Positions 19,098 to 27,097 of a stretch of 64,000 nt of DNA are shown here, in pieces; the stretch's first letter is position 1, and every line of letters starts with the position of its first letter. Position numbers and translations under genes: made by a program. This stretch comes from Paenarthrobacter aurescens (lineage in GTDB: Bacteria > Actinomycetota > Actinomycetes > Actinomycetales > Micrococcaceae). Under the pieces are notes generated by a model. It did not search any database. It saw nothing but the letters and a program-made list of their open reading frames with translations, and had not been told where the DNA came from. The stretch lies in the NCBI RefSeq assembly GCF_025421775.1, contig NZ_JAOEFX010000011.1, positions 1 through 64,000 on the forward strand. Direction: 5' to 3'.

Positions 19098-20444
19098 ATG
19101 ACCTCTCAACGAGGAGAGTCGGCAGTAACTGCCAAAGCTGGACGCAAGGGGCTCGACAAGTCGCATTACTTGTACATCGCGGTCATCCTGGCCGTAGTGC
19201 TCGGCGCCGTGGTCGGCTTGGTGTTCCCCGAAGTTGGCAAGTCCCTCAAGCCACTCGGCGATGGCTTCATCAAGCTCATCAAGATGATGATCGCCCCGGT
19301 CATTTTCTGCACCATCGTTCTGGGCATCGGCTCCATCGCCAAGGCTGCCACCGTTGGCAAGGTGGGCGGCCTCGCCCTCGGTTACTTCGTGGCCATGTCA
19401 ACCTTCGCCCTGGCCATCGGCCTCGTGGTGGGCAACCTCATCCACCCGGGTGAGGGCCTCAAGCTGACACCGTACGATCCCACCAAGAAGGCCGACACCA
19501 ACAGCACTGTTGACTTCCTTCTGGGCATCATCCCGGGTGACATCCCGGTCCTGCCTACCCTGCTTGCCGCGATCCTGGTCGGGTTCGCCTTGCAGAAGAT
19601 GGGCAAGCAAGGGACCCCGATCCTTACCGCCATCGGTCACGGTCAGCGCCTCGTCTTCCGCATCCTTATCATGATCATGTGGCTGGCTCCTGTTGGCGCG
19701 TTCGGTGCCATCGCCGCCGTCGTCGGTGCCACTGGCGCCCAGGCGATCCTCAGCATGTTCACCCTGATGCTGGCCTTCTACATCACCTGCGCATTGTTCA
19801 TCGTGGTCATCCTGGGTACGCTGCTCCGCGCAGTGGCAGGCGTCAACATCTTCAAGCTCATGAAATACCTGGCCCGCGAGTACCTCCTGATTTTCTCCAC
19901 TTCCTCCTCCGAAGCAGCGCTGCCCCGCCTGATCGCCAAGATGGAGCACCTGGGTGTTTCCAAGCCGGTGGTTGGCGTTACCGTTCCCACGGGATACTCC
20001 TTCAACCTTGACGGCACGGCGATCTACCTGACCATGGCTTCGCTCTTCGTCGCCAACGCCATGGGCACCCCGTTGGATCTTGGCGCCCAGGTCTCCTTGC
20101 TGGTCTTCATGATCATCGCCTCCAAGGGCGCTGCAGGCGTCACCGGTGCCGGACTGGCCACCCTGGCCGCAGGTCTCCAGGCACACAAGCCGGAACTGCT
20201 GGGTGGCGTGGGCATGATCGTCGGCATCGACCGCTTCATGTCCGAGGCCCGTGCCTTGACCAACTTCACCGGCAACGCGGTGGCAACTGTCCTGATCGGC
20301 ACGTGGGTCAAGGAAATCGACAACGGCCAGGTAGAGCGCGTCCTCTCCGGCAGCGAGCCGTTCGACGAGCAGACCATGATCGCGCACGGTGGCGAAGAAG
20401 AGGCGGCACCTGAGGCTGAAACCCGCGAAAAGGCAACTGTCTAA
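19098..20444 (+). CDS. dctA: C4-dicarboxylate transporter DctA
   Basis: A 448-residue dicarboxylate:cation symporter of the DAACS/SDF family for succinate, fumarate and malate uptake. Family hallmarks are the serine-rich loop STSSSEAALPRLI, the NLDGTAIYLTMASLFVANA segment and GVTGAGLATLAA. Several hydrophobic segments span the membrane. ATG 19098 has AAAGGAGAA directly upstream; the frame from 19044 is rejected. It is divergent from the CitA/CitB-type kinase genes and ends in a long terminator hairpin. The acidic C-terminal tail (EEEAAPEAE) is cytoplasmic. Confidence 0.95.
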   Translation: MTSQRGESAVTAKAGRKGLDKSHYLYIAVILAVVLGAVVGLVFPEVGKSLKPLGDGFIKLIKMMIAPVIFCTIVLGIGSIAKAATVGKVGGLALGYFVAMSTFALAIGLVVGNLIHPGEGLKLTPYDPTKKADTNSTVDFLLGIIPGDIPVLPTLLAAILVGFALQKMGKQGTPILTAIGHGQRLVFRILIMIMWLAPVGAFGAIAAVVGATGAQAILSMFTLMLAFYITCALFIVVILGTLLRAVAGVNIFKLMKYLAREYLLIFSTSSSEAALPRLIAKMEHLGVSKPVVGVTVPTGYSFNLDGTAIYLTMASLFVANAMGTPLDLGAQVSLLVFMIIASKGAAGVTGAGLATLAAGLQAHKPELLGGVGMIVGIDRFMSEARALTNFTGNAVATVLIGTWVKEIDNGQVERVLSGSEPFDEQTMIAHGGEEEAAPEAETREKATV

Positions 20445-20470
20445 CGGAACGGGAACCAAACCATCGCATC

Positions 20471-20512
20471 ATCCCGAAGGCCGGCACCTCCCAAGGTGCC
20501 GGCCTTCGGGAT
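20471..20512 (+). terminator. dctA terminator
   Basis: A 19-bp perfect inverted repeat (20471-20489 with 20494-20512) with a CCCA loop, 27 bases after the dctA stop. No T tract follows. Between here and 20697 I see no further gene; a TAGCCT-type -10 near 20620 could serve parA. Confidence 0.85.
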
Positions 20513-20696
20513 ATTGCGGCCAAACAGCGCCAGGGAGCACAACCTTCTACCTCAGCTAGAGGGTCAAGGCTCACGAGGGGGACAAAGTCAAGTTCCCCGA
20601 ATAACCGTGTCGGGCGCTGTAGCCTAGGTGGGTAGCAGCGCTGCAGCCGGGGGCGCAGCGGCAGGGAAGATCGTCGTCGAAAGAGTGGTTAGATAC

Positions 20697-21596
20697 GTGA
20701 GCATCGAACGGGGTTCAGCAACGCTGGAAGGCACCGAGCTCGATCTGGAAGACGCCATCATGGGGCCAACAGGCCGCCCTTACCGCGAATTTCCGGAACC
20801 CGCTCCACTTGCCTCCCACGGCCCGGCGAGAGTCATCGCCATGGTCAACCAAAAAGGTGGCGTCGGCAAAACCACATCCACCATTAATCTTGCGGCTGCG
20901 CTCGCAGAGTACGGCCGGCGTGTCCTGCTGGTGGACTTCGATCCCCAGGGCGCGCTCTCTGCGGGTCTCGGCGCCAATCCGCACGAGCTTGACCTCACCG
21001 TTTACAACGTCTTGATGGATCGCAAAGTGAACATCCGTGATGCCATCCAGCAGACCGGCGTCGACGGCGTGGACCTCCTGCCCGCAAACATCGACCTCTC
21101 GGCCGCCGAAGTCCAACTCGTGAACGAGGTGGCCCGGGAGCAAGTCCTGGACCGCGCCCTCAAGAGTGTCGAAGACGACTACGACGTCGTTCTCATTGAC
21201 TGCCAACCGTCCCTGGGCTTGCTGACCGTCAACGCCCTGACCGCCGCCCACGGCGTCATCATCCCGTTGATCTGCGAATTCTTTGCCTTGCGCGCCGTTG
21301 CGCTGTTGGTGGAGACCATCGAGAAAGTCCAGGACCGCCTCAACCCGCGCCTGCAGGTGGACGGCGTGCTCGCCACGATGTACGACGCACGGACCCTGCA
21401 CAGCCGCGAAGTGATCTCGCGCCTGGTGGAGGCCTTCGGTGACAAAGTCTTCGAGACTGTTATTAAGCGTTCCATCAAATTCGCAGACGCCACCGTCGCC
21501 GCCGAGCCGATCACCAGCTACGCCGGCAACCACATTGGTGCGGATGCTTACCGCCGCCTTGCCAAGGAACTGATTTCGCGCGGCGGCGCGCCCTAG
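20697..21596 (+). CDS. ParA/Soj-like ATPase in the scpAB operon (Rv1708-like)
   Basis: A 299-residue ParA-type ATPase. Deviant Walker A is NQKGGVGKTTSTINLAAAL (~55-63), Walker A' VDFDPQGALSAGLG and Walker B VLIDCQPSLGLLT. The N-terminal ~45 residues are an extension not found in minimal Soj. No parB is next to it; instead it precedes scpA by 6 bases, as Rv1708 does. It probably works in chromosome segregation or positioning together with the ScpAB-SMC condensin, but a role distinct from ParABS is possible. GTG 20697 is the likely start; a GTG at 20628 is also in frame. Confidence 0.88.
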   Translation: MSIERGSATLEGTELDLEDAIMGPTGRPYREFPEPAPLASHGPARVIAMVNQKGGVGKTTSTINLAAALAEYGRRVLLVDFDPQGALSAGLGANPHELDLTVYNVLMDRKVNIRDAIQQTGVDGVDLLPANIDLSAAEVQLVNEVAREQVLDRALKSVEDDYDVVLIDCQPSLGLLTVNALTAAHGVIIPLICEFFALRAVALLVETIEKVQDRLNPRLQVDGVLATMYDARTLHSREVISRLVEAFGDKVFETVIKRSIKFADATVAAEPITSYAGNHIGADAYRRLAKELISRGGAP

Positions 21597-21602
21597 CGGA
21601 CG

Positions 21603-22526
21603 GTGGGACCGTCACTCGCCCCGAGTACCGAGGCGGATTCCGCCGCCACTGCGGACACGCCCGACGCCGGCAACCCCGGGAGCCGCAAGGCCGGCTTCGA
21701 GGTACGGCTGGCCAACTTCACCGGCCCCTTCGATCTCCTGCTCGGCCTCATTTCCAAGCACAAGCTGGACATCACCGAGGTAGCACTCGCTACGGTCACC
21801 GATGAGTTCATCAAGTACATCCGCCGCCTCCAGGAGCTGGGGGAAGACTGGGCACTGGATGAAGCAAGCGAGTTCCTGGTGATCGCTGCGACGCTGCTTG
21901 ACCTGAAAGCAGCGCGGCTGCTGCCTTCGGGTGAGGTGGAGGATGCCGAGGACATTGCGCTCCTGGAAGCCCGGGATCTCCTGTTCGCACGTCTTCTGCA
22001 GTACAAGGCCTTTAAGCAAATAGCCGGGATCATGGGCGAGACCTTGGAGCAGGAAGCCCGCCGGTACCCGCGTCAGGTGGCCCTGGAAGGCCATTTCGCC
22101 GCGTTGCTTCCGGAACTCGTGTGGCGGCACACTCCGGAGCAGTTCGCGGAGCTGGCGGCCAAGGCACTGAAGCCCAAAGACGCCGCACCGGCCGAGGTGG
22201 GACTGGACCACCTCCATGCACCGCCGGTCAGTGTTAAGGAACAGGCCGAAATCATGGGATACCGCCTCAAGTTGGGCGCACCCCTGTCCTTCCAGACTCT
22301 GATAGCAGATGCCGACACAACTTTGGTGGTGGTGGCACGTTTCCTTGCATTGCTGGAAATGTTCCGCGACCGCGTGATTGCCTTCGAGCAGCCCGGTCCT
22401 TTGGCGGAGCTGACGGTCCGGTGGACGGGCGCCGACGCCGACTGGGATAGTTCCAGTTTGAGTGAGGAATACGAGGCAGGGGCCGAATCCTACGGAACCG
22501 TAAGTGAGGAAAACGGCAGTGAGTGA
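21603..22526 (+). CDS. scpA: Segregation and condensation protein A
   Basis: A 307-residue kleisin subunit of the SMC-ScpAB condensin. The conserved N-terminal segment FEVRLANFTGPFDLLLGLISKH (~35-56) binds the SMC neck, and LDLKAARLLPS and the C-terminal winged-helix part (LIADADTTLVVVARFLALLEM) complete the family pattern. GTG start 6 bases after parA; its end overlaps scpB by 8 bases. The first ~30 residues are a low-complexity Ala/Pro/Asp stretch. Confidence 0.93.
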   Translation: MGPSLAPSTEADSAATADTPDAGNPGSRKAGFEVRLANFTGPFDLLLGLISKHKLDITEVALATVTDEFIKYIRRLQELGEDWALDEASEFLVIAATLLDLKAARLLPSGEVEDAEDIALLEARDLLFARLLQYKAFKQIAGIMGETLEQEARRYPRQVALEGHFAALLPELVWRHTPEQFAELAAKALKPKDAAPAEVGLDHLHAPPVSVKEQAEIMGYRLKLGAPLSFQTLIADADTTLVVVARFLALLEMFRDRVIAFEQPGPLAELTVRWTGADADWDSSSLSEEYEAGAESYGTVSEENGSE

Positions 22527-23175
22527 ACAGGAAACCGTTCAAGACGGCTTGGCCGAACTGGAAGCTTTGCCCGGCGGGGCAAGGGCAGCATTGGAAGCGG
22601 TCCTTATGGTGATCGACCAGCCGGCCACCTCCGAAGAGTTGGCCGCCGGGCTCAACGTAACGGTCGCCGTCGTCGAAGATTTGCTGCAGGACCTGCAGCG
22701 GGAGTATAGCGGCTATACTGTTAAAGCCCCGGACGTGGATGCTGTCGGCTTTGCCGATGCCAGCACTGCACCCCGGGGTTTTGAATTGCGGAACGTCGCC
22801 GGAGGGTGGCGGATCTACTCACGATCGGATTTTGCCGACATTGTGGGCAGGTTCGTCCTCGAGGGGCAGACCACCAGGTTGACTCAGGCAGCGCTTGAAA
22901 CACTTGCGGTCATTGCTTACAGGCAACCGGTCTCCAGGGCCCGGGTTTCCGCCATTCGCGGCGTCAACGTCGATTCTGTAGTCCGGACCCTGACTCAAAG
23001 GGGTCTGATAGAGGACTCCGGAAACGACCCCGAATCGGGGGCTGTCCTATACCGGACAACCTCGTATTTCCTGGAACGGATGGGCATCGGCTCGGTGGCG
23101 GAACTGCCCCAGCTCTCGCCGCACCTTCCGGGTTTGGAAGGGATTGAAGAGTACTACGACGCCAGCCGGATGTAG
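22519..23175 (+). CDS. scpB: Segregation and condensation protein B
   Basis: A 218-residue partner of ScpA with tandem winged-helix domains. Recognisable segments are ALEAVLMVIDQPATSEELA and the highly conserved LTQAALETLAVIAYRQPVSRARVSAIRGVNVD, followed by LIEDSGNDPESGAVLYRTT. GTG 22519 is favoured over GTG 22504 because GAGGAAAA lies at a suitable distance. It overlaps the scpA stop and is followed by a 153-base gap with hairpins before rluB. Confidence 0.94.
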   Translation: MSEQETVQDGLAELEALPGGARAALEAVLMVIDQPATSEELAAGLNVTVAVVEDLLQDLQREYSGYTVKAPDVDAVGFADASTAPRGFELRNVAGGWRIYSRSDFADIVGRFVLEGQTTRLTQAALETLAVIAYRQPVSRARVSAIRGVNVDSVVRTLTQRGLIEDSGNDPESGAVLYRTTSYFLERMGIGSVAELPQLSPHLPGLEGIEEYYDASRM

Positions 23176-23220
23176 CCACTGCTGCACCGGCACAGCACGA
23201 GAACTTAATACGGACAAAAA

Positions 23221-23295
23221 GGCACCATACGAACGGTGCCACAGCAACAAGGGGCAGACGATGTCTGCCCGGCTGGCTAGTGTTGATTTCAACAC
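23221..23295 (+). repeat. Three consecutive hairpins between scpB and rluB
   Basis: Hairpin 1: 6-bp stem 23221-23226/23235-23240. Hairpin 2: 8-bp stem 23252-23259/23263-23270 with GAT loop. Hairpin 3: 7-bp stem 23280-23286/23289-23295, with only TT between the arms (GTGTTGA-TT-TCAACAC), which makes it more like a protein-binding palindrome than an RNA loop. The array sits in the longest gap of the parA-der cluster. It may be a terminator/promoter junction or an RNA processing site. Confidence 0.55.
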
Positions 23296-23328
23296 CTAAT
23301 GCCGGCCATTACTACACTAGGACGGGTC

Positions 23329-24540
23329 ATGACACAGGCGGGACGCCAGAGTTCACCACGTAACGGTTCGGGACGCAACAGTTCTGGACGCAATGAGGCC
23401 AAGGGCGGCACGGGCCGCTCCAACGCCGGCGGCTTCTCCGGCCGCGGCGGCAGCGCCGGCGCTGGAAAGCGCAACTTCTCCCAGGGCGAGGGCCGCCCCT
23501 TCAAGGCTTCCAAGCCTCGCGAAGCGGCACCCTTCGATCCCGACAACCCCACATCGGCCGGCGACTACGATCGCGGCCAGGCCGCCAGGCCAGCCAAGCC
23601 TTTCCGGAAGCCCGGCTCCAACAAGCCCGGCTTCGGCAAGGCCCCCGGCACTCCCGGCGCATTGAAGCCCAAGGCAAAGCCGGCCAAGCAGTACGGTTCC
23701 AAGGCTTTCGGCAGCGAACGCTTCGGCCAGAACCTTGGTCCCATCCGGAAGCCGGGCCGCAACCGGGGTCCGCGCCAGGAAGTTCCGCAGTCCGATCTTC
23801 ACGATGTTGACGGCGTGCGCCTGCAGAAGGTCATGGCCCAGGCCGGCGTGGCTTCCCGTCGCGTGTGCGAGGAAATGATCCTCGAAGGCCGCGTCGAGGT
23901 CGATGGCGTCGTCACTACCGAGCTTGGAATGCGCGTGGACCCCACCTCCGCTGTCATCCACGTTGACGGCATCCGGATCCAGCTGGACGAAACCCTCGTG
24001 TACATGGTCTTCAACAAGCCCAAGGGCGTCGTCTCCACCATGGAGGACCCCGAGGGCCGTCCCTGCATCAGCGACTTCCTGAAGAACAACAAGAACAAGG
24101 GCGAACGCCTGTTCCACGTTGGCCGTCTCGACGTCGCCACTGAGGGGCTGCTGCTGCTGACCAACGACGGCGAACTCGCCAACCGCTTGACGCACCCTTC
24201 CTATGAGGTGCCCAAGACGTACCTGGTCCAGGTGCGTGGCCCGTTCCCGCAGGGCGTCGGTGCGAAGCTGAAGAACGGCGTCGAGCTTGAAGACGGCGTG
24301 GCTGCCGTGGACTCCTTCCGTTTGGTGGACTCCACTCCGGGCCACGTCCTGATCGAGGTTGTCCTGCACTCAGGGAAGAACCGTATTGTGCGCCGGATGT
24401 TCGACGCCGTTGGGTTCCCGGTGGAACGGCTTGTCCGCGTCAAGGTCGGTCCCATTGGCTTGGGTGACCAGCGCCAGGGAAGCATCCGCAACCTCGGCAG
24501 GCAGGAAGTCGGACACCTCCTGGCATCTGTAGGGCTCTAG
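23329..24540 (+). CDS. rluB: Pseudouridine synthase, RluB/RsuA family, with long disordered N-terminus
   Basis: A 403-residue enzyme likely modifying 23S rRNA. Residues ~1-155 are low complexity, rich in S/G/R/N then K/P/A (GRNSSGRNEAK, FRKPGSNKPGFGK). Then come an S4 domain (VRLQKVMAQAGVASRRVCEE, ~161-205) and the catalytic domain with GRLDVATEGLLLLTNDG (catalytic D268) and KTYLVQV, GKNRIVRRM. The ATG at 23329 follows AGGACGGGTC. It is followed by tyrA after 3 bases. The matching gene in M. tuberculosis is Rv1711. The extension may bind RNA or ribosomes non-specifically (inference). Confidence 0.93.
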   Translation: MTQAGRQSSPRNGSGRNSSGRNEAKGGTGRSNAGGFSGRGGSAGAGKRNFSQGEGRPFKASKPREAAPFDPDNPTSAGDYDRGQAARPAKPFRKPGSNKPGFGKAPGTPGALKPKAKPAKQYGSKAFGSERFGQNLGPIRKPGRNRGPRQEVPQSDLHDVDGVRLQKVMAQAGVASRRVCEEMILEGRVEVDGVVTTELGMRVDPTSAVIHVDGIRIQLDETLVYMVFNKPKGVVSTMEDPEGRPCISDFLKNNKNKGERLFHVGRLDVATEGLLLLTNDGELANRLTHPSYEVPKTYLVQVRGPFPQGVGAKLKNGVELEDGVAAVDSFRLVDSTPGHVLIEVVLHSGKNRIVRRMFDAVGFPVERLVRVKVGPIGLGDQRQGSIRNLGRQEVGHLLASVGL

Positions 24541-24543
24541 GGC

Positions 24544-25650
24544 ATGTCGGCATTCGGTACGCACGGCCGGGGCCATCTTGATGGCCCGGTCGTCGTTCTC
24601 GGTACAGGTTTGCTCGGCGCAAGCATTGGCCTCGGCCTGCGCGGACGCGGGGTTCCGGTCTTTCTTTCCGATCCATCGCCCACCAATCAAGCGGTAGCGG
24701 TTGATATCGGGGCGGGCCGGCCTTTGGCGGAGCTGGACGAACAGCCCCAGCTGATAGTTGTCGCAGCCCCGCCGGACGTTACTTCGGACGTCGTGGAGAA
24801 GGCCCTGGCGGACTACCCGTCCGCCGTCGTTGTCGACATCGCCAGCGTCAAGGCCTCCATCCAAACGCAGCTGCGGGAACGCGGCGTGGATCTTTCCCGC
24901 TACGTTGGGACGCACCCCATGGCCGGGCGTGAGAAGTCGGGTCCGGTTGCGGCCAGGGGAGAGCTCTTCACCTCCATGCCGTGGGTTGTCTGCCCGTCGG
25001 AGGAAACCGCAAGTGATGCCCTCCAAACGGCGCGGTCACTTGCCGGGGACCTGGGCGCGATCGTCTCCCAGTTCACCGCCGATGAGCACGATGAAGCTGT
25101 GGCGTTGGTATCGCATTTGCCGCAAATCATGTCTTCGTTGCTGGCAAGCCGGCTTCAGGGCACGCCTCTGCATGCCCTTTCCCTGGCGGGCAACGGACTT
25201 CGCGACACCACCCGCATCGCGGCCAGCGATCCCACCCTTTGGGTGCAGATCCTGGGCGGCAACGCTGAGAAGGTGGTTTCCATCCTTCACGGTGTTCGGG
25301 AAGACCTTAATCGCCTGATCGGCACCCTTGAAGAACCCCTGGCGCCCGGCGCCCGGTTGGATCTGGCACAGCTGATCAGCGAGGGCAACGCAGGGCAGGC
25401 CAGGATTCCGGGCAAGCACGGCGGACCACCCCAGGCGTACTCGTGGCTCACCATCCTGGTGGACGACAAGCCCGGGCAGATCGCGCACCTCCTCACGGAG
25501 ATCGGCGAGATCGGCGTGAACCTCGAAGACCTTCGGCTCGACCATTCGTCGGGACAGAACGTGGGCATGGTGGAGCTTTCCGTGCTTCCCAGCAAGCACG
25601 ACCTCCTTGTTGAAGCTTTGACTGACCGTGGATGGCGGGTACTCCAGTAA
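24544..25650 (+). CDS. tyrA: Prephenate dehydrogenase with ACT domain
   Basis: A 368-residue enzyme of tyrosine synthesis. An N-terminal NAD(P)-binding fold (VVVLGTGLLGASIGLGLRG) is followed by the substrate region with GTHPMAGREKSG and the helical domain (ADEHDEAVALVSHLPQIMSS). A C-terminal ACT domain (~295-368; AYSWLTILVDDKPGQIAHL) suggests feedback control by an amino acid, probably tyrosine. Its stop codon overlaps the cmk start (TAATG). Mycobacteria do not keep tyrA in this cluster, so the insertion here is lineage-specific. Confidence 0.92.
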   Translation: MSAFGTHGRGHLDGPVVVLGTGLLGASIGLGLRGRGVPVFLSDPSPTNQAVAVDIGAGRPLAELDEQPQLIVVAAPPDVTSDVVEKALADYPSAVVVDIASVKASIQTQLRERGVDLSRYVGTHPMAGREKSGPVAARGELFTSMPWVVCPSEETASDALQTARSLAGDLGAIVSQFTADEHDEAVALVSHLPQIMSSLLASRLQGTPLHALSLAGNGLRDTTRIAASDPTLWVQILGGNAEKVVSILHGVREDLNRLIGTLEEPLAPGARLDLAQLISEGNAGQARIPGKHGGPPQAYSWLTILVDDKPGQIAHLLTEIGEIGVNLEDLRLDHSSGQNVGMVELSVLPSKHDLLVEALTDRGWRVLQ

Positions 25651-26363
25651 TGACGCGTGAATTTTTTGGCCCGGAGACCGTCGCCCGCCCGGGCAAGCCG
25701 CTGGTGATTGCCATCGACGGCCCTTCGGGATCGGGCAAGTCCAGTGTCAGCAAGGAAGTTGCCCGGCGCTTGAAGCTGGCGTACCTCGATACCGGGGCGA
25801 TGTACCGAGCCCTGACGTGGTACTGCCTCAAGACCGGCGTGGACCTTCAGGATGGCGCGGCAGTGGAACAGGCTTCCAAGGCCATGCCCTTGGAGATCAG
25901 CACCACCACGGCTACCGAATACGTGGCTGTGGACGGCACTGACATTACGGATGAGATCCGGGACCCTATGATCTCTTCGTCCGTGAGCGCGGTCGCCACC
26001 ACTCTTGGCGCCCGAACCGAGTTGATCCGTCGCCAGCGCGAGCTGATCGACCAGCACCACCACCGCATGGTGGTGGAAGGACGCGACATCACCACCGTCG
26101 TCGTTCCCAATGCTGAGGTCCGCATGCTCCTGACGGCGAGTGAGGAAGCAAGGCTTCGGCGTCGTGGAATCCAATTGGGCGGCACGCAGAGTAAAGAGCA
26201 GCTCGCCGCCCAAGTCATCCAGCGCGACGCCAAAGACTCAACGGTGGTGAACTTCACCCAGGCAGCCGATGGTGTGGTGACACTCGATTCTTCGGACCTG
26301 AACTTTGAGGAAACCGTGGAGACCGCCTTGGCGATCGTGAGCAAGGTTATCTATGGCGACTAA
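25650..26363 (+). CDS. cmk: Cytidylate kinase
   Basis: A 237-residue kinase phosphorylating CMP and dCMP. P-loop is IDGPSGSGKSS (~20-30); the CMP-binding region has YLDTGAMYRALTW and EGRDITTVVVP, and the lid carries EEARLRRRGIQ. ATG 25650 shares its A with the tyrA stop; an in-frame ATG at 25632 would lie within tyrA. It overlaps the following acyltransferase gene by 11 bases. Confidence 0.95.
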   Translation: MTREFFGPETVARPGKPLVIAIDGPSGSGKSSVSKEVARRLKLAYLDTGAMYRALTWYCLKTGVDLQDGAAVEQASKAMPLEISTTTATEYVAVDGTDITDEIRDPMISSSVSAVATTLGARTELIRRQRELIDQHHHRMVVEGRDITTVVVPNAEVRMLLTASEEARLRRRGIQLGGTQSKEQLAAQVIQRDAKDSTVVNFTQAADGVVTLDSSDLNFEETVETALAIVSKVIYGD

Positions 26364-27087
26364 GAATCAGCTTCCCGCTGAGTGGTCCCGTCTGTGGAGC
26401 CGCCCGGTCGGGTGGTTCCTGGACCACATGATCTACCGGACCGTGGTGACGGGCAAAAGCAATGTGCCCGCCGCAGGGCCCGTGGTTTTCGCTGCCAACC
26501 ACATCAGCTTCCTGGACGGGCCGGTGATGTTCGGCGCTTCGCCGCGTCCCATGCACATCCTGGTCAAGAAAGAGATGTTCAAAGGATTCCTGGGCAAGGT
26601 CCTCCGCGGCTCGGGACAAATACCAGTGGACCGGACCGGTGACCGCCTCGCCCTCCATATCGGCAAGGAACTGCTCGACGCCGGCCGTTGCGTCGGGATT
26701 CTGCCGGAAGGTACGCGGGGGAGCGGCGCGGCCGATAGCATCAGCAACGGAGTTGCCTGGCTCGCCATCAACTCAGGTGCAACTGTCATACCGGTCGCGA
26801 TCCTCGGAACCCGCCAGGGCCTCGAGCACCGCGACCATATCCCCAAACCACGCCGGAAGCTCCATGTCAGCTTCGGCGAACCCATCACGGTGAAGCGCCG
26901 GAAGGGCGAACCGGGGCGTGTTTCAATGGACAGGGCGGCTGCGGAAATCCGTGAAGCCCTGGCAGAACACGTCCAGGACGCCATCCGGACCACAGGCCAG
27001 GGCCTGCCCCTGGAACTTGCGTCCGGAGAACCCACTCCGCAGCACCGCCACACAGCAGTAGCCGGGACGCCGGCAGACCACCACTAA
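26353..27087 (+). CDS. 1-Acyl-sn-glycerol-3-phosphate acyltransferase (PlsC family)
   Basis: A 244-residue membrane-associated acyltransferase of phospholipid synthesis. Block I is NHISFLD (catalytic HX4D), block [10 protein letters not shown] and block [11 protein letters not shown]. It overlaps cmk by 11 bases and precedes der by 10 bases; the cmk-plsC-der linkage is common in Actinobacteria. The C-terminal 30 residues ([15 protein letters not shown]) look disordered. A second PlsC paralogue lies at 44697-45500. Confidence 0.92.
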   Translation: MATKNQLPAEWSRLWSRPVGWFLDHMIYRTVVTGKSNVPAAGPVVFAANHISFLDGPVMFGASPRPMHILVKKEMFKGFLGKVLRGSGQIPVDRTGDRLALHIGKELLDAGRCVGILPEGTRGSGAADSISNGVAWLAINSGATVIPVAILGTRQGLEHRDHIPKPRRKLHVSFGEPITVKRRKGEPGRVSMDRAAAEIREALAEHVQDAIRTTGQGLPLELASGEPTPQHRHTAVAGTPADHH

Positions 27088-27097
27088 GGAAAGTGCA

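Noticed and set aside
20445-20696. Small gene between dctA and parA
   Set aside because: The frames are short, overlap the terminator hairpin and lack ribosome binding sites.
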